Part shown: positions 43,328-52,110 of the stretch, piece after piece
How the letters are laid out: each line of letters starts with the position of its first letter
How positions within the stretch are numbered: the first letter of the stretch is position 1
DNA from: JBBSHS01 sp038232515
GTDB taxonomy: Bacteria > Actinomycetota > Acidimicrobiia > Acidimicrobiales > JAUJNH01
Reading direction: 5' to 3'
Assembly (NCBI GenBank): GCA_038232515.1
Contig: JBBSHS010000001.1
Coordinates: 45,848 to 109,847, forward strand
DNA: 64,000 nucleotides
Program-made: the position numbers and the translations under genes
Notes under the pieces: generated by a model
What the model saw: the letters and a program-made list of their open reading frames with translations, nothing else
Databases searched by the model: none
What the model was told of the DNA's origin: nothing

Positions 43328-45571
43328 ATGCCCGGACTGGCTCGCATCATCGGGCGGGTGGCCGTTCTGCTGGTCACCTGCACCGTCGTCATCCCCGTCG
43401 TCGTGGCCGGCATCATCCTGGGCTCGTTGCTGTTCCTGCCCCTGCCGGCCACGCTGCCCCAGGCCAGGCCCATCAGCACCAGCCAGGAGAGCCACGTCTA
43501 CGACGCCGCCGGCAACGAGATCGCCACTTTCCACGCCTTCGACCAGAACATCCCGGTCAAGGCCGAGGACATCCCGGTGGTCCTGAAGCAGGCCGTGGTG
43601 TCGGCCGAGGACCGCTCATTCTTCAGCCGAGGGGGCGGCGTCGACCTCCGGGGCTCGATCCGTGCCTTCGTCAACGATCTGCAGGGCGGCGCCACCCAAG
43701 GTGGGTCCACCATCACCCAGCAGTACGTGAAGCTCACCTACACCGGCGGGCAGCGGACCCTCAACCGCAAGGTGCGAGAGGCCATCCTGGCCAGCCAGTT
43801 GGCCAGGAAGGTGTCCAAGGACGAAATCCTCTACAAGTACCTGTCGACCATCTACCTGGGCGACGGGGCCTATGGGGTGGGCGCGGCGGCCCAGAGCTAC
43901 TTCCACAAGCCGGTGAACCAGTTGAACCTCTCCGAGTCGGCCGCCCTGGCCGGTCTCATCCCCGCCCCCAGTCGGCTGGCGCCCCGCGAGAACGTGAGCG
44001 GAGCCGAGGACAAGCGCCGCACCGTGCTGCAGGAGATGCTCGACCAGCACTACATCGACGACGCCGCCTACGCCGACGCGCTGTCCCAGGTGCTGGTCCT
44101 TGGTACCGCTCCGCTGCTTCCCGGCCAGACGGGCACCGTCGTGTACCCGGCGAGCGAGGACAAGAACAGGTACCCGTACTTCGTCGACTACGTAAAGAAG
44201 TACCTCATCGGCAGGTACGGTGCCGACACGGTCTTCCAGGGCGGCCTACAGGTCCAGACGACGCTCGACCCGGCGATGCAGGCCAAGGCCGATCAGGCGG
44301 TGGCCGCCACCCTCAAGGGCACGGCCGCCGACCTGGACATGAGCCTCGTCTCGGTCGAACCCGGCTCCGGTTTCGTCAAGGCCCTGGTGGGCGGCCGGGA
44401 CTTCTACGACCCGAGCCGGGGACAGGTCAACCTGGCCCTTGGCGGCTGCCCGGCCAAGCCCGTCAACCCCAGGACGCAGATCGTGGTGGCCGCCAGTTGC
44501 TGGAACGACACCAGCGTCACCGGTGGTGGCTCGGGCCGTCAACCAGGCTCGTCCTTCAAGCCCTTCACCCTGGCCGCGGCGTTCGAACAGGGCATCTCGC
44601 CGGAGACGTCCATCCCCGCCCCCGTCGTGTACACCATCCCCAACTGCCGGCCCACCCCCAAATCCGACTGCACCATCCACAACGCCGCCGACGGCGAGGG
44701 CGGCGGCAGCCTCTCCATCCGCCAGGCCACGGCCAAGTCGGTCAACACCGCCTTCGCCGGGCTCCAGGCCCGGGTCGGCGGCCCGACCACCGTGGCCGCC
44801 GAAGCCGAGAAGCTGGGCATCTCCTCCGCCTGGTTCAGTCCTCAGGTGCAGGGTTACGGAGCCAACCTGACGCTGGGCGTGGAGGAGGTGTCGCCCCTCG
44901 ACATGGCCTCGGCCTACTCGGTGTTCGCCAACCGTGGCATGCGTAACACCCCCACGCCGGTCTTCAAGATCACGAGCCCGGACGGGAAGGTGGTCGAGGA
45001 CAATTCGACGCCCCATCCCACCCAGGTGGTGCCCCAGAACGTCGCCGACACCGTCAACGACGTGCTCCAAGGCCCCCTTGGGCCGGGGGGCACGGCCGGC
45101 GGCAAGGCGCTCGACCGACCGGCGGCGGGCAAGACGGGCACGACCAGCGACTACAAGGACGCCTGGTTCGTCGGCTATACCCCCGACCTGGCCACCGCCG
45201 TCTCACTGGGGTACGACTCGCCCAAGCCCTTGAAGGGCGTCAAGGGTGTGGGCATCGTCTTCGGGGGCACGATCCCGGCCCAGACATGGCACGACTACAT
45301 GATCCAGGCGTTGGCCGGCCGGCCCCCGGCACCGTTCAACCAGCCTGCGCCCATCCAGCAGATCCAGGACCAGCTCAACCGGGACAAGCGCGGTGGCATC
45401 GACCCCGGTGACCAACAGCCCGCCATTCCCACCCCGGTCGGCGGCCCCTACGTGCTGAGCGGCCCGAATCCCCAGGCCACGCCGCCCCGGGCCTCCACTA
45501 CGACATCGTCGACCACCACGCCGCTACCGACGTCCACAACCAGGCCCCCCTTTCCCCTGGCCCCACCGTAG
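43328..45571 (+). CDS. ponA: bifunctional penicillin-binding protein, class A (PonA-like)
   Basis: 747 residues. One N-terminal membrane helix, then the GT51 glycosyltransferase domain (VVSAEDRSFFSRGGGVDLRG with catalytic Glu, GGATQGGSTITQQYVKL, RKVREAILASQLARKVSKDEIL), then the transpeptidase: SxxK motif SSFK at about 408-411, SxN motif SVN in AKSVNTAF, and KTGTT. A Thr/Pro-rich tail (TTTSSTTTPLPTSTTRP) may be extracytoplasmic. Polymerises and cross-links peptidoglycan. Its position after ArsA pair, NfeD and WhiB mirrors the ponA2 neighbourhood of mycobacteria. Confidence 0.95.
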   Translation: MPGLARIIGRVAVLLVTCTVVIPVVVAGIILGSLLFLPLPATLPQARPISTSQESHVYDAAGNEIATFHAFDQNIPVKAEDIPVVLKQAVVSAEDRSFFSRGGGVDLRGSIRAFVNDLQGGATQGGSTITQQYVKLTYTGGQRTLNRKVREAILASQLARKVSKDEILYKYLSTIYLGDGAYGVGAAAQSYFHKPVNQLNLSESAALAGLIPAPSRLAPRENVSGAEDKRRTVLQEMLDQHYIDDAAYADALSQVLVLGTAPLLPGQTGTVVYPASEDKNRYPYFVDYVKKYLIGRYGADTVFQGGLQVQTTLDPAMQAKADQAVAATLKGTAADLDMSLVSVEPGSGFVKALVGGRDFYDPSRGQVNLALGGCPAKPVNPRTQIVVAASCWNDTSVTGGGSGRQPGSSFKPFTLAAAFEQGISPETSIPAPVVYTIPNCRPTPKSDCTIHNAADGEGGGSLSIRQATAKSVNTAFAGLQARVGGPTTVAAEAEKLGISSAWFSPQVQGYGANLTLGVEEVSPLDMASAYSVFANRGMRNTPTPVFKITSPDGKVVEDNSTPHPTQVVPQNVADTVNDVLQGPLGPGGTAGGKALDRPAAGKTGTTSDYKDAWFVGYTPDLATAVSLGYDSPKPLKGVKGVGIVFGGTIPAQTWHDYMIQALAGRPPAPFNQPAPIQQIQDQLNRDKRGGIDPGDQQPAIPTPVGGPYVLSGPNPQATPPRASTTTSSTTTPLPTSTTRPPFPLAPP

Positions 45572-45593
45572 GAGCGCTGAACGCTTCGGTGTC

Positions 45594-46643
45594 TTACGGC
45601 TTGGAGCCCTGGGAAGCACCCGCCGGGTCGCCGTTGGGGCACTTCAGGACCTTTTCGCAGGCGGCCCTCGTGGGGATGCCGAACCACACTCCGTCGGTGG
45701 TGAAGCCGAGCGGCGCATACTGCCGGCTGGCGACGGCGACCACCTGACCCTGGTCGTTGACCAGCGGGCCGCCCTGGAAGGCCTGACCGATGGGCACGTC
45801 GTGTTGGATGCCGTTGGCGGACACGTCGGCCACGAAACCCTGGGTGATGGCGTTGCCGGAGCCGCCCACGCCGGAGACCGAAAAAATGCGCTGACCGATG
45901 GCCAACGGCGGGCTCGTCGGCGCAAATGCGAGCTTGGGTTGGTTGCTCTTCTGGATGATGAGCAGGGCCAGGTCACGTTCGGGCTGCCAGGTCCACAGCG
46001 TGGCCTTTTCCTGGTCCGAACCCCGGGTCACCGTGATCTGGGGCCCGGGTTGGCGGGTGGCCGCCGTCACCGTGGCGAAGGAGCACAGCAGGAGAGTGGT
46101 GGAGTTGTCGGAGGCGACGACGAAGGCGGAGCCCACCGAGGGCTGGCCGGCGTTGTCCTGGGTCTGCACGAACCAGACAGACGGCCCCACGTTCTTCTGG
46201 AGGCCGGTGAGCACGTCGCCTCCGGCGGCCAGCTGACGCAGAGGTTGGAGCTCCTTCTGGATGTCCGACCGGGCATTCTGACCGTCAGCCTGGATGGTCT
46301 TGGTGGCGTTGTCGAAAGACTTGGAGAAGTCGCTCGCCAACTGCTTGTTGACGGTGTCGGTCTGGTCCAGACGATGTGCGTAGTAGGCGTAGAGGATAAC
46401 GCCCGACAGAGCGGCTCCGATCGAGGCGGCGAGCAGGACGGTGGCTATGCCCAGGGCCGTTCGGGGCACGAGGCGGTCCCGCAGGACGGGCGGTCGACGC
46501 GACGACGTCGGGCTCCGCGGCGGCGGCGGCCGCCTGGTCGGTAGAGGCGACGGGTCCTGCGGCTCCTCCTGGGCACGGTTGTCTTCCAGGCCGAAGGAGC
46601 GACGGGCAAATGCACGCCAGGAGTTCGGGTCATATGAGGCCAT
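45594..46643 (-). CDS. membrane-anchored trypsin/HtrA-like protein, probably catalytically inactive
   Basis: 349 residues from MASYDPNSWRAFARRSFG. A disordered Pro-rich cytoplasmic part, one helix (IATVLLAASIGAALSGVILYAYYA), a coiled linker, and a chymotrypsin-like fold: GSAFVVASDN, ERDLALLII (Asp retained), GQRIFSVSGVGG. The catalytic His position reads LLLCSFATV and the GNSGGP nucleophile motif reads AFQGGPLVND. Thus His and Ser are both absent, suggesting a pseudoprotease with a binding role. It shares its strand with mrp upstream and is convergent with ponA. Confidence 0.8.
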   Translation of the reverse strand: MASYDPNSWRAFARRSFGLEDNRAQEEPQDPSPLPTRRPPPPRSPTSSRRPPVLRDRLVPRTALGIATVLLAASIGAALSGVILYAYYAHRLDQTDTVNKQLASDFSKSFDNATKTIQADGQNARSDIQKELQPLRQLAAGGDVLTGLQKNVGPSVWFVQTQDNAGQPSVGSAFVVASDNSTTLLLCSFATVTAATRQPGPQITVTRGSDQEKATLWTWQPERDLALLIIQKSNQPKLAFAPTSPPLAIGQRIFSVSGVGGSGNAITQGFVADVSANGIQHDVPIGQAFQGGPLVNDQGQVVAVASRQYAPLGFTTDGVWFGIPTRAACEKVLKCPNGDPAGASQGSKP

Positions 46644-46708
46644 TGCCGCCAACGGTACCTGGAGACAGGGCCGAGCCCATGAGTGCCCGCCGCGCCGGCC
46701 CGAAGTGG

Positions 46709-47890
46709 TCAGGGCCGGCGCGTGGTGGCCAGGGCCTTGAGCATGCCCATGGCGGTGCACTCGGCCATCTCCACCACGGGGATGGCCTCGGTGACGATGT
46801 GCTGGGCCAAGGCGACGAAGGCGTGGGCGGCGGCACCCTCCGGCTGGGCCAGCACTGCGGGCCGGCCCGCGTCACCACCGGTGGCCACGGCTGGTTCGAG
46901 CGGGATGGAGCCCAACAGCGGCACACCGATCTCGGCGGCCAGGCGCCGGCCTCCACCCGAACCGAACAACGGGTAGAGCGCACCGTGCTCACACTCGAAG
47001 GCGCTCATGTTCTCGATGACGCCGGCCACCCGGAGGTAGCCCTTGCGAGCCATGTCCGCCGCCCGTGAAGCCACTTTCTGGGCGGCCAGCGCCGGCGTCG
47101 TGACGACGATCATCTCGGCCCGGGGCAGCATCCGGGCCAGGCCCATCTGGATGTCGCCGGTGCCGGGAGGCATGTCGACCAGCAGGTAGTCGAGGTCACC
47201 CCAGGAGACATTCTCGATGAAGTGCTGCAGCGCCCGGTTGAGGAGCAGGCCCCGCCACATGATGGCGTCCTGCTCCTCGGCCAGAAAGCCCATGGACACC
47301 ACCTTGAGGCGGCCGCCACGGTCACCGACCGGGACCTCGAGCGGGCGGATACGCCAGTCCTCGCGGGTTCCGTCGGCCTCGAGCTGGCCCTCGAGCCCGA
47401 GCATGCGGGGTATGGAAAACCCCCAGATGTCGGCGTCAAGCACGCCCACGGTAAGGCCCCGATCGGCCAGGGCAGCGGCCAGGTTGGCCGTGACGGACGA
47501 CTTGCCGACGCCGCCCTTGCCCGACGCGATGGCCACGATGCGGCACGTGGGCGGGATGTCGGTGGCCGGCGCCCCCTCGCGGGCCTTCCACCGGGCCCGG
47601 GCCATGAGGGCCGACTTCTCCTCGGCGTTGAGCTCGCCGTAGTGGACCTTCACGGCGGTGACCCCGGGCAGGGAGCCGACCCGGGCCTGGGTGTCGTTCT
47701 TCAGCTGACCCCGTAGAGGACAGCTCGCCGTCGTGAGCGCGATGGTGACGCCGACCTGGCCGTCGGGGGCGATCTCGACGGCCTTGACCATGCCCAGGTC
47801 GACGATGTTGTCGCCCAGCTCCGGGTCGATCACGCCCAGAAGGGCGGCACGGACGGCCTCTTCGGCCACGGGCAGCAGGGCGTTTGCCAT
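46709..47890 (-). CDS. mrp: Mrp/NBP35-family Fe-S cluster carrier ATPase
   Basis: 393 residues from MANALLPVAEEAVRAALLG. N-terminal DUF59/MIP18-like domain (VIDPELGDNIVDLGMVKAV, TTASCPLRGQL), then the P-loop ATPase: Walker A ASGKGGVGKSSVTANLAAAL, LDADIWGFSIPRMLG, DYLLVDMPPGTGDIQ, and GVIENMSAFEC. Loads or transfers Fe-S clusters; partners are an A-type carrier and a SufR-like regulator encoded close by. The frame extends 28 codons upstream, but that would reach past the divergent promoter region. Confidence 0.93.
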   Translation of the reverse strand: MANALLPVAEEAVRAALLGVIDPELGDNIVDLGMVKAVEIAPDGQVGVTIALTTASCPLRGQLKNDTQARVGSLPGVTAVKVHYGELNAEEKSALMARARWKAREGAPATDIPPTCRIVAIASGKGGVGKSSVTANLAAALADRGLTVGVLDADIWGFSIPRMLGLEGQLEADGTREDWRIRPLEVPVGDRGGRLKVVSMGFLAEEQDAIMWRGLLLNRALQHFIENVSWGDLDYLLVDMPPGTGDIQMGLARMLPRAEMIVVTTPALAAQKVASRAADMARKGYLRVAGVIENMSAFECEHGALYPLFGSGGGRRLAAEIGVPLLGSIPLEPAVATGGDAGRPAVLAQPEGAAAHAFVALAQHIVTEAIPVVEMAECTAMGMLKALATTRRP

Positions 47891-47933
47891 CACGTGCATT
47901 CTAACGGTGGCGGCCGGGGATATTCTTGCCGAT

Positions 47934-48671
47934 GTGGATCGCCTCCAGGTCTTCAAGGCGTTGGGTGACAACACGCGCTACGCCGTGTACCTCGAGTTGG
48001 CCCGCTCGCCTTCGCCCTTGTCGACCAGCGACGTGGCCGATGCATTGGGCCTGCACCCCAACACGGTGCGGCCCCACCTGGAGCGGATGCGCGAGGTGGG
48101 CCTGCTCGACGTCGAGGTCGACAGCCGGGGCACGGTGGGACGGCCCCAGCACCGCTACTGCGTGGCCGACGATGCCCCCACCCTGGGCCTCGAGCCGTCT
48201 TCGTTCCGCCTGTTGGCCACCCTGCTGGCCGGCGTGGCGGCTGCCCATCAGCCGGGTCCCGAGCAGGTGGCCGGGGTGGGCCGCCAGCGTGGCCGGCTGG
48301 CCGCCGCCGAGCTTGGCGACCAGGGGCTGACGGGGACAGGTGAAGCGACGGCAGTACCGGAGGGGGGCTCCGCCGGTGTGCCCCGCACATCGGCCTCGGC
48401 CTGTGTGCGGGGCCTCGTGGCCGAACTGGCGGAGTTGGGTTTCGACCCTGTCACCTCTGAGGACGCGGGCACGACCACCGTGGCCTTCACCCGTTGTCCG
48501 TTCATCGAGTTGGCCACGGTGTTCCCCGACCTCGTCTGCCACCTCCATCGAGGCATCGTCGAAGGCTTCGTGGCCCAGGCCGGCGGCGCCGAGGTCGCTC
48601 ATTTCGCCACCATCGCCGATCGTGACCCCTGCCGGGTCGATCTCAACGGGATTGGCGTGCCGACCCGGTAG
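47934..48671 (+). CDS. SufR-like Fe-S/metal-sensing helix-turn-helix regulator
   Basis: 245 residues from a GTG (VDRLQVFKALGDNTRYAVY). ArsR/MarR-type winged helix: PLSTSDVADALGLHPNTVRPHLERMREVGLL, and the C-terminal part has Cys residues in CPFIELATVFPDLVCHLHRG and DPCRVDL. This is the pattern of actinobacterial SufR-like proteins that bind a [4Fe-4S] cluster. TATTCT at 47921-47926 sits about 8 bp before the GTG, so leaderless transcription is likely. Divergent from mrp and directly upstream of an A-type carrier, implying control of Fe-S assembly. Confidence 0.8.
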   Translation: MDRLQVFKALGDNTRYAVYLELARSPSPLSTSDVADALGLHPNTVRPHLERMREVGLLDVEVDSRGTVGRPQHRYCVADDAPTLGLEPSSFRLLATLLAGVAAAHQPGPEQVAGVGRQRGRLAAAELGDQGLTGTGEATAVPEGGSAGVPRTSASACVRGLVAELAELGFDPVTSEDAGTTTVAFTRCPFIELATVFPDLVCHLHRGIVEGFVAQAGGAEVAHFATIADRDPCRVDLNGIGVPTR

Positions 48672-48701
48672 GCTGTGGTCAGACCGAACCTGGAGGCCGC
48701 C

Positions 48702-49043
48702 ATGAGCATCACCCAGACCGAGACCTTCCACATCACCGACGCGGCCACGGCCAAGGTCGCCGAGTTGCTCGCCCAGGAGGGTGACGACAACCTCGCCCTG
48801 CGGGTGGCGGTATGTCCCGGGGGTTGCTCGGGCTTCTCCTACGAGATGTTCTTCGACGCCGACATCGGACCCGACGACGTCAAGTTCGGGGCCGGACATG
48901 TCAAGGTCGTCATCGACCCCGCCTCTGTCCCGCTGCTGCAGGGCGCCAGCCTCGACTACAAGGACGGGCTGCAGGGCGCCGGGTTCAGCATCAACAACCC
49001 CAACGCGTCGCGCACCTGCGGGTGCGGCAACAGCTTCAGCTGA
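48702..49043 (+). CDS. A-type Fe-S cluster carrier (IscA/ErpA/SufA family)
   Basis: 113 residues from MSITQTETFHITDAATAKV, with GGAGG upstream. The three conserved Cys are in VCPGGCSGFSYEM (only one is the family ligand) and ASRTCGCGNSFS (CxC). DYKDGLQGAGFSINNPNAS is the signature. Carries Fe-S clusters to apoproteins. It follows the SufR-like gene by 30 bp, forming a small Fe-S operon. Confidence 0.95.
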   Translation: MSITQTETFHITDAATAKVAELLAQEGDDNLALRVAVCPGGCSGFSYEMFFDADIGPDDVKFGAGHVKVVIDPASVPLLQGASLDYKDGLQGAGFSINNPNASRTCGCGNSFS

Positions 49044-49085
49044 GTCCCCGCCGGCCGGAGCCCGGTTCAGGTCCGGCGCTCCGGC

Positions 49086-49988
49086 TCACTGTTTGACGAG
49101 GCTGCTGATGGCCGTCGTCGCTTCTTCGGCGCCGAACAGCCCTTCGATCCGGTCGTGGACGGTGCCGTTGGGGTTGACGAGGAACAACGACGGCTCGCTC
49201 TGCAGCTTGAAGGCCGTCACCGTCGGAGCCAGCGTCAGGCTGGAGATGGCGGCGTCGGGGGTGGGCCTGGCGTAGATTTCGACGTGGATGAAATGGGCCC
49301 GGTCATGGGCCGCGCCTCGGGCGGCCAGGATGGTGTCGAGCACCGGGCCGCAGGTCTCCGACTGGCAGTACCGAGGTGTGGCGAACGCCAGCACCACCGG
49401 CATGCCGTCAGCCACCGCCGCGTTCAGCGACAACTGGTGCAGGCCGCAGGGCGGGTCGTGGGTGCAGATCGGGTCGACGCCCTGCGCATCGGCCACCGTC
49501 GGCGTCGGCACCAGGGGGACCGGGTCGCCCACTCCGGGCCCGGGCAGATGGTCGACCACGCTGACCGGAGCACTCGCCTGGCCCCCGTTGGCCTTCACCG
49601 TGGCCCACAACGTGCCCGTCTGGGGGAAGTCCCGCTGAACCGTGATGTAGGCCGGCACTCCAGGAGAGTCGGTGTGCACGGCGGCCGGGACCACCGCCCC
49701 TTGGACCTTGCCCTGCTGGGGGCCGAAGCCCACCAGCACCGGGCCGGAGGGGACTACGAAGTCACCGGCATCGTTCTTCAGCAGCCAGGCCACCCGCCGG
49801 CCCGTGCCGACCGGGACGTCCCCTGACGGCGACAGCAGGTTGAGCCCCCCGCCTGTGCGTCCCGGCCGGCTGGTGACGGTTATGTCGGCGTCCGTCGAGG
49901 ACCTGCTGCAGGCAGCCAGCAGGGCGCCGCCCAGGCCGAGGGAGGCTCCTCCCAGGAACAGTTGGCGGCGGCTGAGCAGGCGGTCCAC
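49086..49988 (-). CDS. Tat-exported lipoprotein with a thioredoxin-like domain
   Basis: 300 residues from the GTG of VDRLLSRRQLFLGGASL; ATG 50012 is an alternative overlapping the divergent gene. The signal has a twin-arginine motif (SRRQLFLGG) and lipobox ALLAACS. A beta-rich first part (PSGDVPVGTGRRVAWLL) is followed by a domain with VVLAFATPRYCQSETCGPVLDTI, a Cys-x4-Cys motif in the position of a thioredoxin active site, and PSLFLVNPNGTVHDRIEGL. Resembles SCO/thioredoxin-fold redox proteins. It is divergent from the molybdo-flavin-type fusion gene. Confidence 0.78.
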   Translation of the reverse strand: MDRLLSRRQLFLGGASLGLGGALLAACSRSSTDADITVTSRPGRTGGGLNLLSPSGDVPVGTGRRVAWLLKNDAGDFVVPSGPVLVGFGPQQGKVQGAVVPAAVHTDSPGVPAYITVQRDFPQTGTLWATVKANGGQASAPVSVVDHLPGPGVGDPVPLVPTPTVADAQGVDPICTHDPPCGLHQLSLNAAVADGMPVVLAFATPRYCQSETCGPVLDTILAARGAAHDRAHFIHVEIYARPTPDAAISSLTLAPTVTAFKLQSEPSLFLVNPNGTVHDRIEGLFGAEEATTAISSLVKQ

Positions 49989-50010
49989 GGACCCAACGTA
50001 GTCTTGGCCC

Positions 50011-51609
50011 ATGTCGGGTTGGCTTCGGGTCGACGGCCGGGCCGTCGCCTTGGAGACCGGCGACGAAGCCACGTCGCTGCTGGACGTACTGCGCCGGCGG
50101 GCGGGGACGACGAGCGTGAAGGACGGCTGCTCACCCCAGGGTCAGTGCGGTTGTTGCACGGTTCTGGTCGACGGTGCGGCGCGGGTGGCGTGCGTGACCC
50201 AGACCCGGCGGGTCGTGGGCCGCGACATCACGACGGTCGACGGCCTGGAGCCGGCCGTGCGGGACGCATGGGTGCGGGGTTTCTGCCGGACCGGGGCGAG
50301 CCAGTGCGGCTTCTGCACCCCGGGCATCATCGTGCGGCTGGCGGCGACGGCCGGGCGGGTACCGGTCGAGGACGCCCTGCTCGCCCATCTCTGCCGCTGC
50401 ACCGGGTGGCGGACGATCCTCGAAGCCGCCCATCTGGTGGCCGACGGCGGGGCGACAGACGCCGTGGCCGGTGACGACCGTGACTGGGCGGGAGCCGCCC
50501 GCCGAGCCGCGATCGAGGGCCACACCTCCCAGGCGGTCGGCCCCGAGGTGGCGTTGGGCCGGGGTGGCTTCGCCGACGACACCGCTCCTGTCGACGCTCT
50601 GGTGGCCGTGCCCGACGGTCGCGGTGGTTGGGTCGTCGGCCCGACGGTGACCGAGGCGCGGGCCGCAGCCGGCCGTGTGCAGGGCCGCAACACCACCTTG
50701 GCGCCCACATGGCCGGTGGCGCTGCCGCCCGGAGACTGGGATGTCACACTGCGCACCACCTGGGTGGAGCCTGCCTACCTCGAGCCCGATGCCTCGTGGT
50801 GCCGGCCCGGCGGTGAACCGGTATCCCCTCTGGCCAATGGTGGCGCTTTCGGCGCCAAGGTGGCGTCGGTGGCGCCGGCCACGGCCCGGAGATTGGCCGA
50901 TGAGCACGGCTGTGCGGTGCGTGTGGTGCTGGCCCGCGAGGACGTCGTCCGGCTCGGCCCAAAACGCCCGCCACTGGCCGGCGGTGTGCGGCGGGACGGA
51001 ACCGGCGTTTTGCGGGTGGTGCGCACGTCCGGCATCGCCCGAGCCATCGCTGCGGTGGCGCCCGGCCTCGTCGTGGAAGAGGTCGACGTGCCCGGCCCGC
51101 CCACTTCGGCGGCCATACGGGGCGCCGGTTGGGCGGAGGCCGCCGTGATGCTGGCCGCAGCTGCCGGGCGCACCACGGTCACGTCGCCGGCCGGCGCCAC
51201 CGCTTCAGCGTACGTCGGCCTGGATGACGGCCTACGGGTGCAGGTGGCGTGCGGCCGGCCCCTCGATCCGGTTGTGCTGCGTTCGTACTGCGTGGGGGCG
51301 GCCCACATGGCGCTCGGATGGGTGCGCAGCGAGGCCATCGCCGTGGACGACGACGGCAGCCCCCTCGATCTCACCATCCGATCGTTCGGCGTCCTGCGGG
51401 CCAGGGACACACCCGCCATCGACGTGGAGATCGACGACGGCGATGGCCGCGACCCGGTGAACGGCTCGGACGCCGTGTTCGCCGCTGTGGCCGCCGCCGT
51501 CTGGCAGGCCGACGGCCTCCCGGACCGTTGGCCCGACCGATGTGCCGGCTCCCTTGACGGCCGCCAGCACCCGCCCGGCGCCTCGGGATACCTACGATCG
51601 ATCCCATGA
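50011..51609 (+). CDS. compact xanthine-dehydrogenase-like fusion: 2Fe-2S subunit plus shortened molybdenum domain
   Basis: 532 residues. Residues 1-150 are the small subunit: plant-type ferredoxin GCSPQGQCGCCTVLVDG, and the second 2Fe-2S domain CGFCTPGIIVRL...LCRCTGW. The rest resembles the large subunit of CO/xanthine dehydrogenases: ANGGAFGAK (GGxFGxK) and AREDVVRLGPKRPP (RxED..G.KRP). The usual large subunit has about 750 residues; here there are only about 380, so two molybdopterin-binding regions are probably lost. No FAD subunit is nearby. The stop overlaps the RidA ATG. Confidence 0.75.
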   Translation: MSGWLRVDGRAVALETGDEATSLLDVLRRRAGTTSVKDGCSPQGQCGCCTVLVDGAARVACVTQTRRVVGRDITTVDGLEPAVRDAWVRGFCRTGASQCGFCTPGIIVRLAATAGRVPVEDALLAHLCRCTGWRTILEAAHLVADGGATDAVAGDDRDWAGAARRAAIEGHTSQAVGPEVALGRGGFADDTAPVDALVAVPDGRGGWVVGPTVTEARAAAGRVQGRNTTLAPTWPVALPPGDWDVTLRTTWVEPAYLEPDASWCRPGGEPVSPLANGGAFGAKVASVAPATARRLADEHGCAVRVVLAREDVVRLGPKRPPLAGGVRRDGTGVLRVVRTSGIARAIAAVAPGLVVEEVDVPGPPTSAAIRGAGWAEAAVMLAAAAGRTTVTSPAGATASAYVGLDDGLRVQVACGRPLDPVVLRSYCVGAAHMALGWVRSEAIAVDDDGSPLDLTIRSFGVLRARDTPAIDVEIDDGDGRDPVNGSDAVFAAVAAAVWQADGLPDRWPDRCAGSLDGRQHPPGASGYLRSIP

Positions 51610-51959
51610 GCACACCCGTCGGTCCCTACGCACCCGTCGTCCGTGCCGGTGACTGGTTGATCTGCTCAGGCCAGCTGGGCCTGGAGGCCGGTGGTGCGCT
51701 GGCGGCCGGCGGCGTGGGCGCTCAGACCACGCAGGCCCTCGCCAACGCCTCGGCCGTGTTGGCGGAGCACGGCGCCATCCTCGACGACGTGGTCAAGACG
51801 CTTGTATTCCTGGCTGACATCGGCGGCTACCCGGCCATGAACGAGGCGTACCTGGTGGCCTTCGGGGATCATCGGCCGGCGCGCTCGGCCGTGGCCGTCG
51901 GGGCCCTGCCCCGTGCCGCCGAAGTCGAGATCGAATGCTGGGCCTTCAAACCGCAATAG
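51606..51959 (+). CDS. RidA/YjgF-family enamine deaminase
   Basis: 117 residues, ATG overlapping the previous stop. STPVGPYAPVVRAGDWLICSGQLGL is the typical N-terminus; LDDVVKTLVFLADIGGYPAMNEAYLVAF and PARSAVAVGALPRAAEVEIE contain the family's conserved Arg (PARSA) and terminal Glu. Hydrolyses reactive enamine/imine intermediates and forms trimers. The coupling with the 2Fe-2S fusion suggests a shared nitrogen-heterocycle or imine pathway (inference). Confidence 0.9.
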   Translation: MSTPVGPYAPVVRAGDWLICSGQLGLEAGGALAAGGVGAQTTQALANASAVLAEHGAILDDVVKTLVFLADIGGYPAMNEAYLVAFGDHRPARSAVAVGALPRAAEVEIECWAFKPQ

Positions 51960-51970
51960 CCTGACTTCCG

Positions 51971-52108
51971 ATGGTCGGAGTCGTGCTCGTCGTGTTGGTC
52001 CTGCTGGCCCTGATCCCGCTGTTCCTAATAGGGGCCGGCGTGGTGAGCGCCACGCTGGCCCAGCTCCTGAAGCGCGGTGCGGAGGCCGAGCACGAAGCCA
52101 GTCCCTGA
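51971..52108 (+). CDS. 45-residue single-helix membrane protein
   Basis: MVGVVLVVLVLLALIPLFLI begins one long hydrophobic helix (about residues 2-28), followed by a short amphipathic tail LAQLLKRGAEAEHEASP. Starts 11 bp after RidA. No homology recognised, but the helix plus charged tail is a plausible small membrane protein. Ends directly before repeat copy D. Confidence 0.5.
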   Translation: MVGVVLVVLVLLALIPLFLIGAGVVSATLAQLLKRGAEAEHEASP

Positions 52109-52110
52109 CG

